From Boseongicola sp. SB0662_bin_57 (GTDB taxonomy: Bacteria > Pseudomonadota > Alphaproteobacteria > Rhodobacterales > Rhodobacteraceae), in NCBI GenBank assembly GCA_009839535.1, contig VXPN01000085.1:1-5241 (forward strand): a stretch of DNA of 5,241 bases. Reading direction: 5' to 3'. Numbering within the stretch: position 1 is the stretch's first letter; the number at the start of each line of letters is the position of its first letter. Below, piece by piece: positions 1 to 5,241 of this stretch. The notes under the pieces are model-generated. The model had not been told where the DNA came from and ran no database searches. It saw only the letters and a program-made list of their open reading frames with translations. A program made the position numbers and the translations under genes.

Positions 1-29
1 AGTCCTGGGTGCCGATCTACGCAGAAGCG

Positions 30-56
30 AAGGGCGCGGTGTTCAACCGCGCCCCT
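30..56 (-). terminator. Strong hairpin after bztA (intercistronic attenuator or terminator)
   Basis: A perfect 9-bp inverted repeat (GGGCGCGGT at 32-40, ACCGCGCCC at 46-54) encloses a 5-base loop. On the minus-strand RNA it can extend by one G-U and one A-U pair to 30-56. It begins about 10 bases after the bztA stop codon. The minus-strand sequence after it (TTCGCTTCTGCG) is only mildly T-rich, so it is not a textbook intrinsic terminator. In binding-protein ABC operons, such a hairpin after the binding-protein gene often causes partial termination and protects the upstream mRNA from 3' decay, giving more binding protein than permease. That role is inferred here. The expected bztB permease gene is not inside the window. 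Confidence 0.55.
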
Positions 57-66
57 TTGTGACTTC

Positions 67-1086
67 TTACCGGAACGGCGGCGAATAGATCAGGCCGCCT
101 TCGGTGTATTGCGCGTTCAATCCGCGCGCGAGGCCGACCGGAGTGTTTTCGCCGATGTTCTTCTCGAAAATCTCTCCGTAGTTGCCTTCGGCCATGATGG
201 CGCGCTGGGCCCACTCCGCATCAAGGCCGATCATGTCGCCAAGCGTGCCCTCCGTGCCAAGAAGCCGGTTGATCTCCGGGTTGTTGGTGGGGCCGCTCGA
301 AAGCTCGCCGACATTCGCCGAAGTGATGCCAAGCTCTTCAGCCGAGATCAGGGCGTTCAAGGTCCAGCGAACGATGTCGCCCCATTCGTTGTCGCCATGA
401 CGGACAACCGGGCCGAGAGGCTCCTTCGAGATGATCTCGGGCAGGATGACGTGATCGCCCGGGGACTCGAAGGAGGCGCGGGTCGCGGCAAGGCCCGACG
501 CGTCGGTCGTGTAGACGTCGCACGCCTCAGCCAGGTACTGCTGCTGCGCTTCGGCGTTCGTCTCGATCGGCACCGGCTCGTAGCTGATGTTGTTCACGCG
601 GAAGAAGTCCGCGAGGTTCAGCTCGGTCGTGGTACCGGTCTGGATGCAGACCGTTGCGCCGTCCAGGTCCTTGGCCGAAGTCACGCCAAGCGCCTTGGGC
701 ACCATGAAGCCCTGGCCGTCGTAATAGTTGACGCCGATGAAATCGAGCTTGAGATCGGTGTCGCGCGAGAAGGTCCAGGTCGTGTTCCGGGCCAGCATGT
801 CTACTTCGCCGGACGCCAGCGCCGTGAAACGCGTCTTGCCGGTTGTCGGAATGAATTCAACCGCCTGGGGGTCACCCAGAACGGCTGCAGCAACCGCACG
901 GCATACCGCCACGTCGAACCCTTCCCAGTTGCCGCTGGCATCCGGAGAAGCGAAGCCGACAAGGCCGGTGGACACGCCGCAGTTGAGATTCCCACGCGCC
1001 TTGACGTCATCGAGGGTCGCGGCGCCAGCCGCACCACCGATGACAACGGCAGCAGCAAGCGCGCCATAGAATACGGATTTTTGCAT
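67..1086 (-). CDS. bztA: Periplasmic amino-acid-binding protein BztA/AapJ (ABC transporter, solute-binding family 3)
   Basis: This 339-residue protein is the periplasmic binding component of a polar amino-acid ABC importer (glutamate, glutamine, aspartate and asparagine in characterised Bzt systems; AapJ is the broader rhizobial relative). Residues 1-22 are a Sec signal peptide: Lys3, a hydrophobic Ala/Val/Gly core and a likely cleavage site AGA|ATL. The mature protein opens with LDDVKARGNLNCGV, a family hallmark. Other family blocks are GFDVAVCRAV (57-65), TGKTRFTALASGEVD (82-96) with RNTTWTFSRD (100-109), and CIQTGTTTELN (147-157). Four cysteines (36, 62, 147, 189) suit two disulfides in an exported protein. 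The end, LARGLNAQYTEGGLIYSPPFR, is also typical. In-frame ATGs lie upstream at 1140 and 1101, but the start at 1086 has the best ribosome site and places Lys3 directly before the signal core. Length matches the family (about 340). The symbol follows similarity to Rhodobacter BztA from memory; exact ligand range is not readable from sequence. Confidence 0.94.
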   Translation of the reverse strand: MQKSVFYGALAAAVVIGGAAGAATLDDVKARGNLNCGVSTGLVGFASPDASGNWEGFDVAVCRAVAAAVLGDPQAVEFIPTTGKTRFTALASGEVDMLARNTTWTFSRDTDLKLDFIGVNYYDGQGFMVPKALGVTSAKDLDGATVCIQTGTTTELNLADFFRVNNISYEPVPIETNAEAQQQYLAEACDVYTTDASGLAATRASFESPGDHVILPEIISKEPLGPVVRHGDNEWGDIVRWTLNALISAEELGITSANVGELSSGPTNNPEINRLLGTEGTLGDMIGLDAEWAQRAIMAEGNYGEIFEKNIGENTPVGLARGLNAQYTEGGLIYSPPFR

Positions 1087-1090
1087 GTTT

Positions 1091-1096
1091 TCCTCT
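1091..1096 (-). promoter_or_regulatory. Ribosome binding site deciding the bztA start
   Basis: The minus strand reads AGAGGA here, with the core GAGG five bases before the ATG at 1086-1084. It is the only good Shine-Dalgarno match near the candidate starts. It lies between the in-frame ATG at 1101 and the ATG at 1086, so initiation at 1101 or 1140 would have no comparable site. This fixes the signal-peptide start used in the annotation. Confidence 0.75.
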
Positions 1097-1125
1097 TTCA
1101 TGATTTCACTTTCTGAGTTTCCGCC

Positions 1126-1137
1126 ATCGCTGGCGAT
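1126..1137. promoter_or_regulatory. Small dyad in the bztA leader
   Basis: A perfect inverted repeat, ATCGC-TG-GCGAT, lies about 40 bases upstream of the bztA start and downstream of the candidate promoter. In RNA it could fold as a 4-bp stem with a 4-base loop; in DNA it could be half of an operator. A short dyad like this can occur by chance, so the role is uncertain. Confidence 0.25.
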
Positions 1138-1140
1138 CAT

Positions 1141-1166
1141 CCTGAAACCGGCTCCTGAACCCGGTC
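1141..1166. repeat. Tandem 13-base direct repeat in the bztA leader
   Basis: Two adjacent copies, CCTGAAACCGGCT (1141-1153) and CCTGAACCCGGTC (1154-1166), match at 10 of 13 positions. They sit in the atp12-bztA intergenic region, between the candidate promoter at 1206-1235 and the bztA start. Tandem spacing of little more than one helical turn would suit a regulator binding one face of the DNA. They could also be paired RNA elements in the 5' leader. I do not recognise the sequence as a known operator. Confidence 0.45.
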
Positions 1167-1205
1167 ACGACGATTTCTTTGGCGGCCATCCCGCCTGACA
1201 GTCGG

Positions 1206-1235
1206 AATGTGGAGGGATTCCATGCCCAAGGTCAA
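1206..1235 (-). promoter_or_regulatory. Candidate sigma-70-type promoter for bztA
   Basis: On the minus strand a -35-like hexamer TTGACC (1235-1230) is followed, after an 18-base spacer, by CACATT (1211-1206) as a possible -10 element. The -35 matches the TTGACA consensus at five of six positions; the -10 is weak (three of six), which is common in GC-rich alphaproteobacteria. Transcription would begin near 1199 and give a leader of roughly 110 bases before bztA. This is the best promoter-like pair I can see between the ATP12 gene and bztA, but it is a pattern match only. Confidence 0.4.
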
Positions 1236-1303
1236 GACCGCGACACCCAAAAATGCACCGGGACAGCCTCGTTCGGAAATTTGCCGCAGGCCTCGAAACC
1301 GCC

Positions 1304-2011
1304 TCATCCGGCCAGACGAAAGAGCGCGGCAGCATGAAGGAACGCCCGCATCTTGCGCGCGGTCTCCTCGGTCGCCTCGACATCTTCGCCCCATTGCTCG
1401 ACCTGCCAGCTCTCGTCGAGGCGGGACGCCGACCAAAGATCCTGCACAGGGAACGCTTCATCTGCAACAGCAAGCGCGATCACGAACGATCCCGAAAGGG
1501 TCACGAGATCATGAAATCCCGCCAGCTGGAAGCCGGACATCGACTCCATGCTGCGCACGAGCCGTGAGACGCACGCCGGATCCTGCGCGACCGGCATCAC
1601 GCCTTCCGTCACCTCCAGACGCACGCCATGACGAGATGCCAGCCAGTCGAGCAACGGATCCCACGTCTTCTGCTGGCGCAGGACAAGCACGACCGGCTCT
1701 GCAGCCCTGTAGCTCAACAGATCGGTGCCGACGTAACCGGCAAGATGGTCCGTGACCTCGCGCCGATGCGCCGCAACCTTGTCGATGGCCGCGTTTGCCG
1801 AACGGGTCCAGGGCATGGTCGCAGGGTCGACCCGCTCCTCCTGCGCCTCCCATTCGGCCGCGACGTGCCTGGCAATGGCTTGCGTCGGCAAGACGAGCGC
1901 GCGCTTCGCCGGTGTCCGAACAGGGCGGTCGTCCAGTCGGATCGAGAAACCCTCCGGGCCGGCCTCGACGGACACGGTGCTCCAGAATCGCTTCGGGCCC
2001 CATTCGCTCAT
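1304..2011 (-). CDS. ATP12-family F1-ATPase assembly chaperone
   Basis: This 235-residue protein belongs to the ATP12 family. In mitochondria these chaperones bind the free F1 alpha subunit and keep it assembly-competent; the alphaproteobacterial homologues are presumed to serve ATP synthase assembly in the cytoplasm. Family blocks in order are KRFW (7-10), LDDRPVRTPAKRALVLPT (26-43), EWEAQEERVDPATMPWTRSA (53-72) followed by NAAID, YVGTDLLSYRA (93-103), and the C-terminal DEAFPVQDLWSASRLDESWQ (184-203) leading to VEQWGED (204-210). There is no signal peptide or membrane segment. Its ATG overlaps the rluC stop codon as ATGA, which implies translational coupling. AGGA lies five bases before the start, within the last rluC codons. 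Length is normal and the protein looks intact. No clear intrinsic terminator follows its stop. Many close relatives have a HAD-family hydrolase gene between rluC and this gene (from memory); none is present here. Confidence 0.92.
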   Translation of the reverse strand: MSEWGPKRFWSTVSVEAGPEGFSIRLDDRPVRTPAKRALVLPTQAIARHVAAEWEAQEERVDPATMPWTRSANAAIDKVAAHRREVTDHLAGYVGTDLLSYRAAEPVVLVLRQQKTWDPLLDWLASRHGVRLEVTEGVMPVAQDPACVSRLVRSMESMSGFQLAGFHDLVTLSGSFVIALAVADEAFPVQDLWSASRLDESWQVEQWGEDVEATEETARKMRAFLHAAALFRLAG

Positions 2012-3057
2012 GGGCGTCCTGCACCCTCGAACGGGTCGTCAGGAACGCGGAGCGCGTCCCAGGCCAGCATCTTCCATGTCTGCCTCATGTGAGGTGGCAA
2101 GGGGGCAATGAGCGCAAGGCGGTGGCCCGTCACGGGATGGTTGAGCACGAGGGAACGTGCGTGCAAATGCAGCTTGCGGCTGATTTCGCCGCCCAGTTGG
2201 GCACCCCAGCCGTCGCCCGGATTCTCCTGTCCCGAACCCCCGTATTTTCCGTCCCCCACGACAGGATGTCCGATTCCCGCCATATGGGCGCGCAACTGAT
2301 GGGTGCGACCGGTGACCGGGATGAGTGCGACCCAGCTTGCGCGGTTCCCGAGCGCGGCAAGAACCGAGTAGTCCGTGGTCGCGTGCCTTGCATCCGGAGT
2401 ACGTTCGACATCTTCCGGCAGGACGACGCGTGCCTTTTCGCCTTCGCCAGCCTTTCCATGCCCGCGTGCCTTCGCGAGACCATAGCGAATCACTCCTGTT
2501 CGAGGGCTCGGGACACCTGCGACAGCGGCCCAGTAGACCTTCCTGACGTCGCGGGCACGAAAGGCTCTGCCGAGCGCATTGGCCACGGCACGCGTTCGCG
2601 CAAGAAGCAGGATGCCGGACGTGTCCTTGTCCAGCCTGTGAACGAGGCGTGGCTTGTCGTCGCGCCCGAACCTGAGCGCTTCGGCCAGCCCGTCCACATG
2701 CCGACGCTGCTTCGAGCCGCCCTGAACCGCAAGGCCGGGAGGCTTGTTGAGCGCAATCAAGTGTTCGTCAAGATAGACGACGGCCTTCCGGATCATCTCC
2801 GCGTCGGCCGGGCTCGCCGGACCTTCGGGCTTCCTTCCCTGGCTCTTCGCTTCGGGCAGCGGCGGAACGCGTACGGTCTGGCCGTCCTCCACCCGCACGC
2901 CCGGCCTCGCCCGCCGTCCATCAAGCCTGATCTCCCCCTTGCGGCACATCTTCTCGATCCGTCCTTGCGGCACGTGCGGAAAGCGCCGCCGGAACCACCG
3001 GTCAAGCCGCTGGTCGCCTTCGCCCGGAGCGACGTTGATCCACTGAACGCCCGTCAT
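2008..3057 (-). CDS. rluC: 23S rRNA pseudouridine synthase RluC (RluA/RluC/RluD family)
   Basis: This 349-residue enzyme converts specific uridines in RNA to pseudouridine. Its architecture matches RluC, which in E. coli modifies 23S rRNA positions 955, 2504 and 2580. An N-terminal S4 RNA-binding domain (about 17-64) contains LDRWFRRRFPHVPQGRIEKM. The catalytic domain has NKPPGLAVQGG (104-114), the signature HRLDKDTSG (140-148) with Asp143 as the predicted nucleophile, and later VTGRTHQLRAHM followed by GHPVVGDGKYGG. All key residues are present. A charged segment rich in Lys, Arg and Glu (around residues 190-215) sits between the conserved blocks. No strong Shine-Dalgarno precedes the ATG at 3057, but the N-terminus MTGVQWINV fits relatives and no better start exists nearby. 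Its stop overlaps the start of the ATP12 gene by four bases. RluC versus RluD specificity cannot be proven from sequence alone. Confidence 0.92.
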   Translation of the reverse strand: MTGVQWINVAPGEGDQRLDRWFRRRFPHVPQGRIEKMCRKGEIRLDGRRARPGVRVEDGQTVRVPPLPEAKSQGRKPEGPASPADAEMIRKAVVYLDEHLIALNKPPGLAVQGGSKQRRHVDGLAEALRFGRDDKPRLVHRLDKDTSGILLLARTRAVANALGRAFRARDVRKVYWAAVAGVPSPRTGVIRYGLAKARGHGKAGEGEKARVVLPEDVERTPDARHATTDYSVLAALGNRASWVALIPVTGRTHQLRAHMAGIGHPVVGDGKYGGSGQENPGDGWGAQLGGEISRKLHLHARSLVLNHPVTGHRLALIAPLPPHMRQTWKMLAWDALRVPDDPFEGAGRP

Positions 3058-3142
3058 CGCGAAGGCACCGCCACAACCGTCCGGGCAATTCCCGCAGGGA
3101 CCGTGTCAGGGGGGACCCGTTGCCCCGATCGGGACGCCGGCT
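3058..3142 (-). other. crcB-rluC spacer with inverted repeats
   Basis: This 85-base gap is the longest inside the four-gene cluster if crcB starts upstream or at 3523. It holds a perfect 10-base palindrome, CCCGATCGGG (3124-3133), just after the crcB stop, and an imperfect hairpin at 3079-3101 (GTCC/GGAC and GGG/CCC around a CAATT loop, with a 4-base bulge). Neither is followed by a T-run, so neither looks like an intrinsic terminator. They may affect mRNA processing or translation of rluC, which lacks an obvious ribosome site. I see no promoter-like pair here. Confidence 0.3.
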
Positions 3143-3523
3143 TCATGAAAGCAGCACGCGTGCAAGTGCAAGCCCGGCCAGGAGACCAAGGATGGAAAGC
3201 ACGACGGAAGCCGTGACATAGATCATCGACGCCACGACATCTCCGCGCTGATAGAGCAGGACAGCTTCCAGGGAAAATGCCGAGAACGTGGTGAACGCCC
3301 CCAGGAATCCCACCACGAAAAAGGGCGAGAGATGGGTCAGTCCTCGCTGTGCCGCCAGAACGACAAAGAACCCGATCAGGAAGGAGCCGAGGACGTTGAC
3401 CGTGATGATGCCGAGAGGAAACGTGGTCGGACCCAGAAGCCGCATGAAGCCAAGGCCGGTCAGGTGACGGGCCAAGGCTCCCAGCGCACCGCCGCCGGCA
3501 ACGGAAAGTAGGGTGCCCAGCAT
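3143..3523 (-). CDS. crcB: Fluoride ion channel CrcB/FluC
   Basis: This 126-residue, four-helix membrane protein is a CrcB/Fluc channel. Such proteins act as antiparallel dimers in the inner membrane and export fluoride down its gradient. Signatures are GGGALGALARH (10-20), FPLGIITVNVLGSFLIGF (35-52) with Asn43 of the pore, and GFLGAFTTFSAFSLE (72-86), which carries the paired phenylalanines and Thr/Ser residues of the fluoride path (Phe80, Phe83). The fourth helix, at the C-terminus, is rich in Leu, Val and Ala. The start is uncertain. ATG at 3523 gives the usual family length and start (MLGTLLSVAGG) but has no clear ribosome site. A TTG at 3559 would overlap the rarA stop by three bases and add 12 mostly polar residues (TSVRRQDRPDR); a GTG at 3550 is a third option. 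With the ATG, the gap after rarA is 32 bases. The channel appears to be single-gene, with no second crcB copy beside it. Confidence 0.93.
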   Translation of the reverse strand: MLGTLLSVAGGGALGALARHLTGLGFMRLLGPTTFPLGIITVNVLGSFLIGFFVVLAAQRGLTHLSPFFVVGFLGAFTTFSAFSLEAVLLYQRGDVVASMIYVTASVVLSILGLLAGLALARVLLS

Positions 3524-3555
3524 GCGGTCGGGTCTGTCTTGACGCCTCACGCTTG

Positions 3556-4863
3556 TCAACTCTGCCGCTTGGCACGCAGGTTCGCGAAATAGTCGAGTCG
3601 GCGCCTGAGATCCCGCTCGAATCCCCGCTCCACCGGCTGGAAAAAGGATACGCGCTCCATGCCGTCCGGGAAATAGCCCTGACCGGAGAACCCGTCCTCG
3701 GCGTCATGGTCGTAGGCGTAGCCCTTGCCATAGCCCTGGTCCTTCATCAGCCGCGTCGGTGCGTTCAGGATGTGCTTGGGCGGAGGCTTGGAACCCGTGG
3801 ACCTGGCCGCTCTCTGTGCGGCCTTGAACGCGACGTAGCCACTGTTCGACTTGGGGGCCAGCGCAAGGTAGATCACCGCCTGGGCCAGCGCGAGTTCCCC
3901 TTCCGGACTGCCAAGACGTTCATAGGTGTTCCATGCGTCGATACAGACGGATTGCGCCTGCGGATCCGCGAGCCCGATGTCCTCGACGCTCATCCGGGTG
4001 ATCCGGCGCGCAAGGAACCGCGGGTCTTCACCGCCCTCGAGCATCCTGGCCAGCCAATAGAGCGCCGCGTCGGGATCCGACCCGCGCACGGACTTGTGCA
4101 GCGCGGAAATCAGGTTGTAGTGGGCATCGCCGGACTTGTCGTACTGCGCCGCGCGCCGTGCAAGCCGCCGCGCAAGCTCCTTCTGGTCGAGGCTGTCCTC
4201 CACGGACCAGCCCGATACCTGCTCGATCAGGTTCAGGAGGGCGCGCCCGTCTCCGTCGGCCAGCTCCAGGAGCGCCTCGCGTGCCGCTTCGTCAAGCGGC
4301 AGGGCCCGTCCCAGCGCTTCCTCGGCGCGTCGTGCGAGACGTTCAAGGTCGGTCAAGCCAAGACGGTTCAGCACCATGACCTGTGCACGGGACAGCAGCG
4401 CCGCATTCAGTTCGAACGACGGGTTCTCCGTGGTCGCTCCGACCAGGAGGATCGTCCCGTCCTCCATGTGTGGCAGGAACCCGTCCTGCTGAGCCTTGTT
4501 GAAACGGTGAATCTCGTCGACGAACAGCAGCGTTCCGCCACCGTTGCCGCGACGGATCCTGGCGGCTTCGAAGACCCTCTTGAGATCCGCAACGCCCGTG
4601 AAGATCGCGCTGACCTGCACGAAGGCGAGATCAGTGACATCGGCCAGGAGCCTTGCAATGGTGGTCTTTCCGACCCCGGGCGGTCCCCAGAGAATCACGG
4701 AACCCAAGGTGTCGGCACCGAGCATCGTGCCGAGCGGACCGTCCGGGCCGAGCAGCTCGTCCTGGCCAATCACTTCCTCCAAGCTGCGCGGGCGCAGGCG
4801 ATCCGCCAGCGGATGCCAGGCGGGTTCGGGCTCAGGCCCAGGACTCTCGAACAGATCGGCCAT
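3556..4863 (-). CDS. rarA: Replication-associated recombination protein A, RarA/MgsA (AAA+ ATPase)
   Basis: This 435-residue protein is RarA, the bacterial relative of yeast Mgs1 and human WRNIP1. It is a clamp-loader-like AAA+ ATPase acting at stalled forks and single-stranded DNA gaps. Visible motifs are PLADRLRPRSLEEVIGQ (18-34), Walker A GPPGVGKTT (60-68), Walker B LLFVDEIHRF (112-121, with Asp116 and Glu117), sensor 1 GATTENPSF (142-150) and an arginine-finger motif LLSRAQV with Arg159. The C-terminal half carries the RarA oligomerisation region, including DKSGDAHYNLISALHKSVRG, then ARMLEGGEDPRFLARRITRM, SVEDIGLADPQA and the late PPPKHILNAPTRLMK. Length is normal and all ATPase residues are present. 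The N-terminus MADLFESPGP resembles relatives. The leader before ATG 4863 has no clear Shine-Dalgarno. It is the first gene of the rarA-crcB-rluC-ATP12 cluster and follows rplQ after 181 bases. Confidence 0.96.
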   Translation of the reverse strand: MADLFESPGPEPEPAWHPLADRLRPRSLEEVIGQDELLGPDGPLGTMLGADTLGSVILWGPPGVGKTTIARLLADVTDLAFVQVSAIFTGVADLKRVFEAARIRRGNGGGTLLFVDEIHRFNKAQQDGFLPHMEDGTILLVGATTENPSFELNAALLSRAQVMVLNRLGLTDLERLARRAEEALGRALPLDEAAREALLELADGDGRALLNLIEQVSGWSVEDSLDQKELARRLARRAAQYDKSGDAHYNLISALHKSVRGSDPDAALYWLARMLEGGEDPRFLARRITRMSVEDIGLADPQAQSVCIDAWNTYERLGSPEGELALAQAVIYLALAPKSNSGYVAFKAAQRAARSTGSKPPPKHILNAPTRLMKDQGYGKGYAYDHDAEDGFSGQGYFPDGMERVSFFQPVERGFERDLRRRLDYFANLRAKRQS

Positions 4864-4881
4864 GTGCCATGCAGGCTACGC

Positions 4882-4899
4882 TCCGTCCGCGTGGACGGA
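4882..4899. other. 7-bp hairpin just upstream of rarA
   Basis: A perfect inverted repeat, TCCGTCC (4882-4888) and GGACGGA (4893-4899), encloses a 4-base loop. It ends 18 bases before the rarA start codon on the minus-strand transcript. It lacks a following T-run, so it is not a classical terminator. If transcribed into rarA mRNA it could influence ribosome access; alternatively it could be an operator-like dyad. Its role is unknown. Confidence 0.4.
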
Positions 4900-4986
4900 A
4901 AGAGCGGCGTGGTTTCGATCCCGACGCGAAGGGTGCCGGTCCTTGGCAGGACGCCGTGCACTTGCCCGCCATCCAGGCATCATGTT

Positions 4987-5027
4987 CAGCCACGCCGTCG
5001 GGAATTTCCGCGACCGCGTGACGGCTG
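4987..5027 (-). terminator. Large imperfect hairpin after rplQ (probable 3' end of the ribosomal operon)
   Basis: Starting 17 bases after the rplQ stop, the minus-strand RNA can form a long stem: CAGC/GCTG, then CACGC/GCGTG, then GTCG/CGAC, then GG/CC closing an AAATT loop. That is 15 pairs, interrupted by a 3-base bulge, one G-G mismatch and one bulged C. No T-run follows (AACATGATGCC), so a classical intrinsic terminator is doubtful. It may instead be a 3'-end-protecting structure or act with Rho. The remaining part of the 181-base rplQ-rarA spacer shows only the smaller hairpin at 4882-4899 and no convincing promoter pair. Confidence 0.45.
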
Positions 5028-5044
5028 CCGCGTTCATGGGCAGG

Positions 5045-5241
5045 CTACCCTTCGGCCGCCTCGTCCTCTTCTGCAAGACGCGCGCGGTCGGCGGCACCCT
5101 TTGCGTCGGCATCGCGGTCCACGAGTTCGATGATTGCCATGGGCGCCATGTCGCCGTAGCGGAATCCTGCCTTGAGCACGCGGGTGTAGCCGCCGGAGCG
5201 TTCCATGTAGCGCGGGCCGAGCACCTCGAAGAGCTTGGTGA
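5045..5241 (-). CDS. rplQ: 50S ribosomal protein L17, C-terminal part (window-truncated)
   Basis: The minus strand encodes 64 in-frame codons ending in TAG at 5047-5045, and the gene runs off the window at 5241. The reading frame gives TKLFEVLGPRYMERSGGYTR followed by VLKAGFRYGDMAPMAIIELVDRD, the highly conserved C-terminal core of L17, which lies near the exit of the large-subunit peptide tunnel. After the core comes an acidic, Ala/Glu-rich tail (ADAKGAADRARLAEEDEAAEG) of the kind seen in alphaproteobacterial L17. The missing N-terminal part should lie beyond the right edge, normally preceded by rpoA, rpsK and rpsM. Only the truncation by the window is unusual. Confidence 0.96.
   Translation of the reverse strand, partial: TKLFEVLGPRYMERSGGYTRVLKAGFRYGDMAPMAIIELVDRDADAKGAADRARLAEEDEAAEG

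Noticed and set aside
109..1116. 335-codon plus-strand open frame mirroring bztA
   Set aside because: It is an almost full-length antisense shadow of bztA, with no domain or promoter evidence.
1087..1140. Upstream in-frame ATGs (1140, 1101) as bztA start
   Set aside because: The extension MIASDGGNSESEIMKEEN is polar and acidic, would spoil the signal peptide n-region, and lacks a ribosome site comparable to the AGAGGA before 1086.
1181..1195. GGCGG/CCGCC stem as a terminator for the ATP12 gene
   Set aside because: The stem is only 5 bp, lacks a T-run on the minus strand, and lies downstream of the candidate bztA promoter.
1795..3216. 473-codon plus-strand open frame opposite rluC and the ATP12 gene
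   Set aside because: It lies antisense to two well-supported genes, has no known motif or ribosome site, and its composition is that of a shadow frame.
3524..3600. Possible fluoride riboswitch before crcB
   Set aside because: The sequence upstream of crcB is rarA coding sequence, and I could not find the fluoride riboswitch core there.
4876..5112. 78-codon minus-strand frame in the rplQ-rarA spacer as a small gene or protease remnant
   Set aside because: Much of it overlaps rplQ in another frame, it has no ribosome site or recognisable motif, and nothing in it resembles a serine protease.
3553..5133. 526-codon plus-strand open frame opposite rarA and into rplQ
   Set aside because: It is antisense to the certain rarA and rplQ genes, its protein is Arg/Pro/Gly-rich without any recognisable domain, and long open antisense frames are expected from codon bias in GC-rich genomes.

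Overview
The window is a GC-rich stretch of chromosome from an alphaproteobacterium, most likely a member of the Rhodobacterales. This rests on three things: a BztA/AapJ amino-acid binding protein of the Rhodobacter type, a bacterial ATP12-type F1-ATPase chaperone (largely an alphaproteobacterial trait outside mitochondria), and the rarA-crcB-rluC-ATP12 string next to the end of the ribosomal-protein operon. All six genes lie on the minus strand, so transcription runs from position 5241 toward position 1.

In transcription order: (i) 5241-5045 holds the C-terminal 64 codons of rplQ (ribosomal protein L17), the usual last gene of the alpha ribosomal operon. (ii) 5044-4864 is a 181-base spacer with two hairpins. 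The larger lies just after the rplQ stop and probably marks the 3' end of the ribosomal mRNA. (iii) 4863-1304 is a compact four-gene cluster: rarA (AAA+ ATPase at stalled replication forks), crcB/fluC (fluoride channel), rluC (23S rRNA pseudouridine synthase) and an ATP12-family chaperone. Spacing is tight: 32 bases or a 3-base overlap between rarA and crcB, depending on the crcB start; 85 bases between crcB and rluC; a 4-base ATGA overlap between rluC and the ATP12 gene. (iv) 1303-1087 is a 217-base intergenic region with a candidate promoter and a leader carrying a tandem 13-base repeat and a small dyad. (v) 1086-67 is bztA, a periplasmic binding protein for acidic amino acids and their amides. 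A strong hairpin (30-56) follows it, probably between bztA and permease genes outside the window.

The genes do not form one pathway. They look like a conserved housekeeping neighbourhood: translation (L17, rRNA modification), genome maintenance (RarA), ion detoxification (CrcB), ATP synthase assembly (ATP12) and then a separate nutrient-uptake transcription unit. I found no mobile element, CRISPR array, RNA gene, toxin-antitoxin pair or defence system. The points worth a second look are non-coding: the structured bztA leader, the hairpin after bztA, and the structured rplQ-rarA spacer. I see no evidence of a new biological system here.
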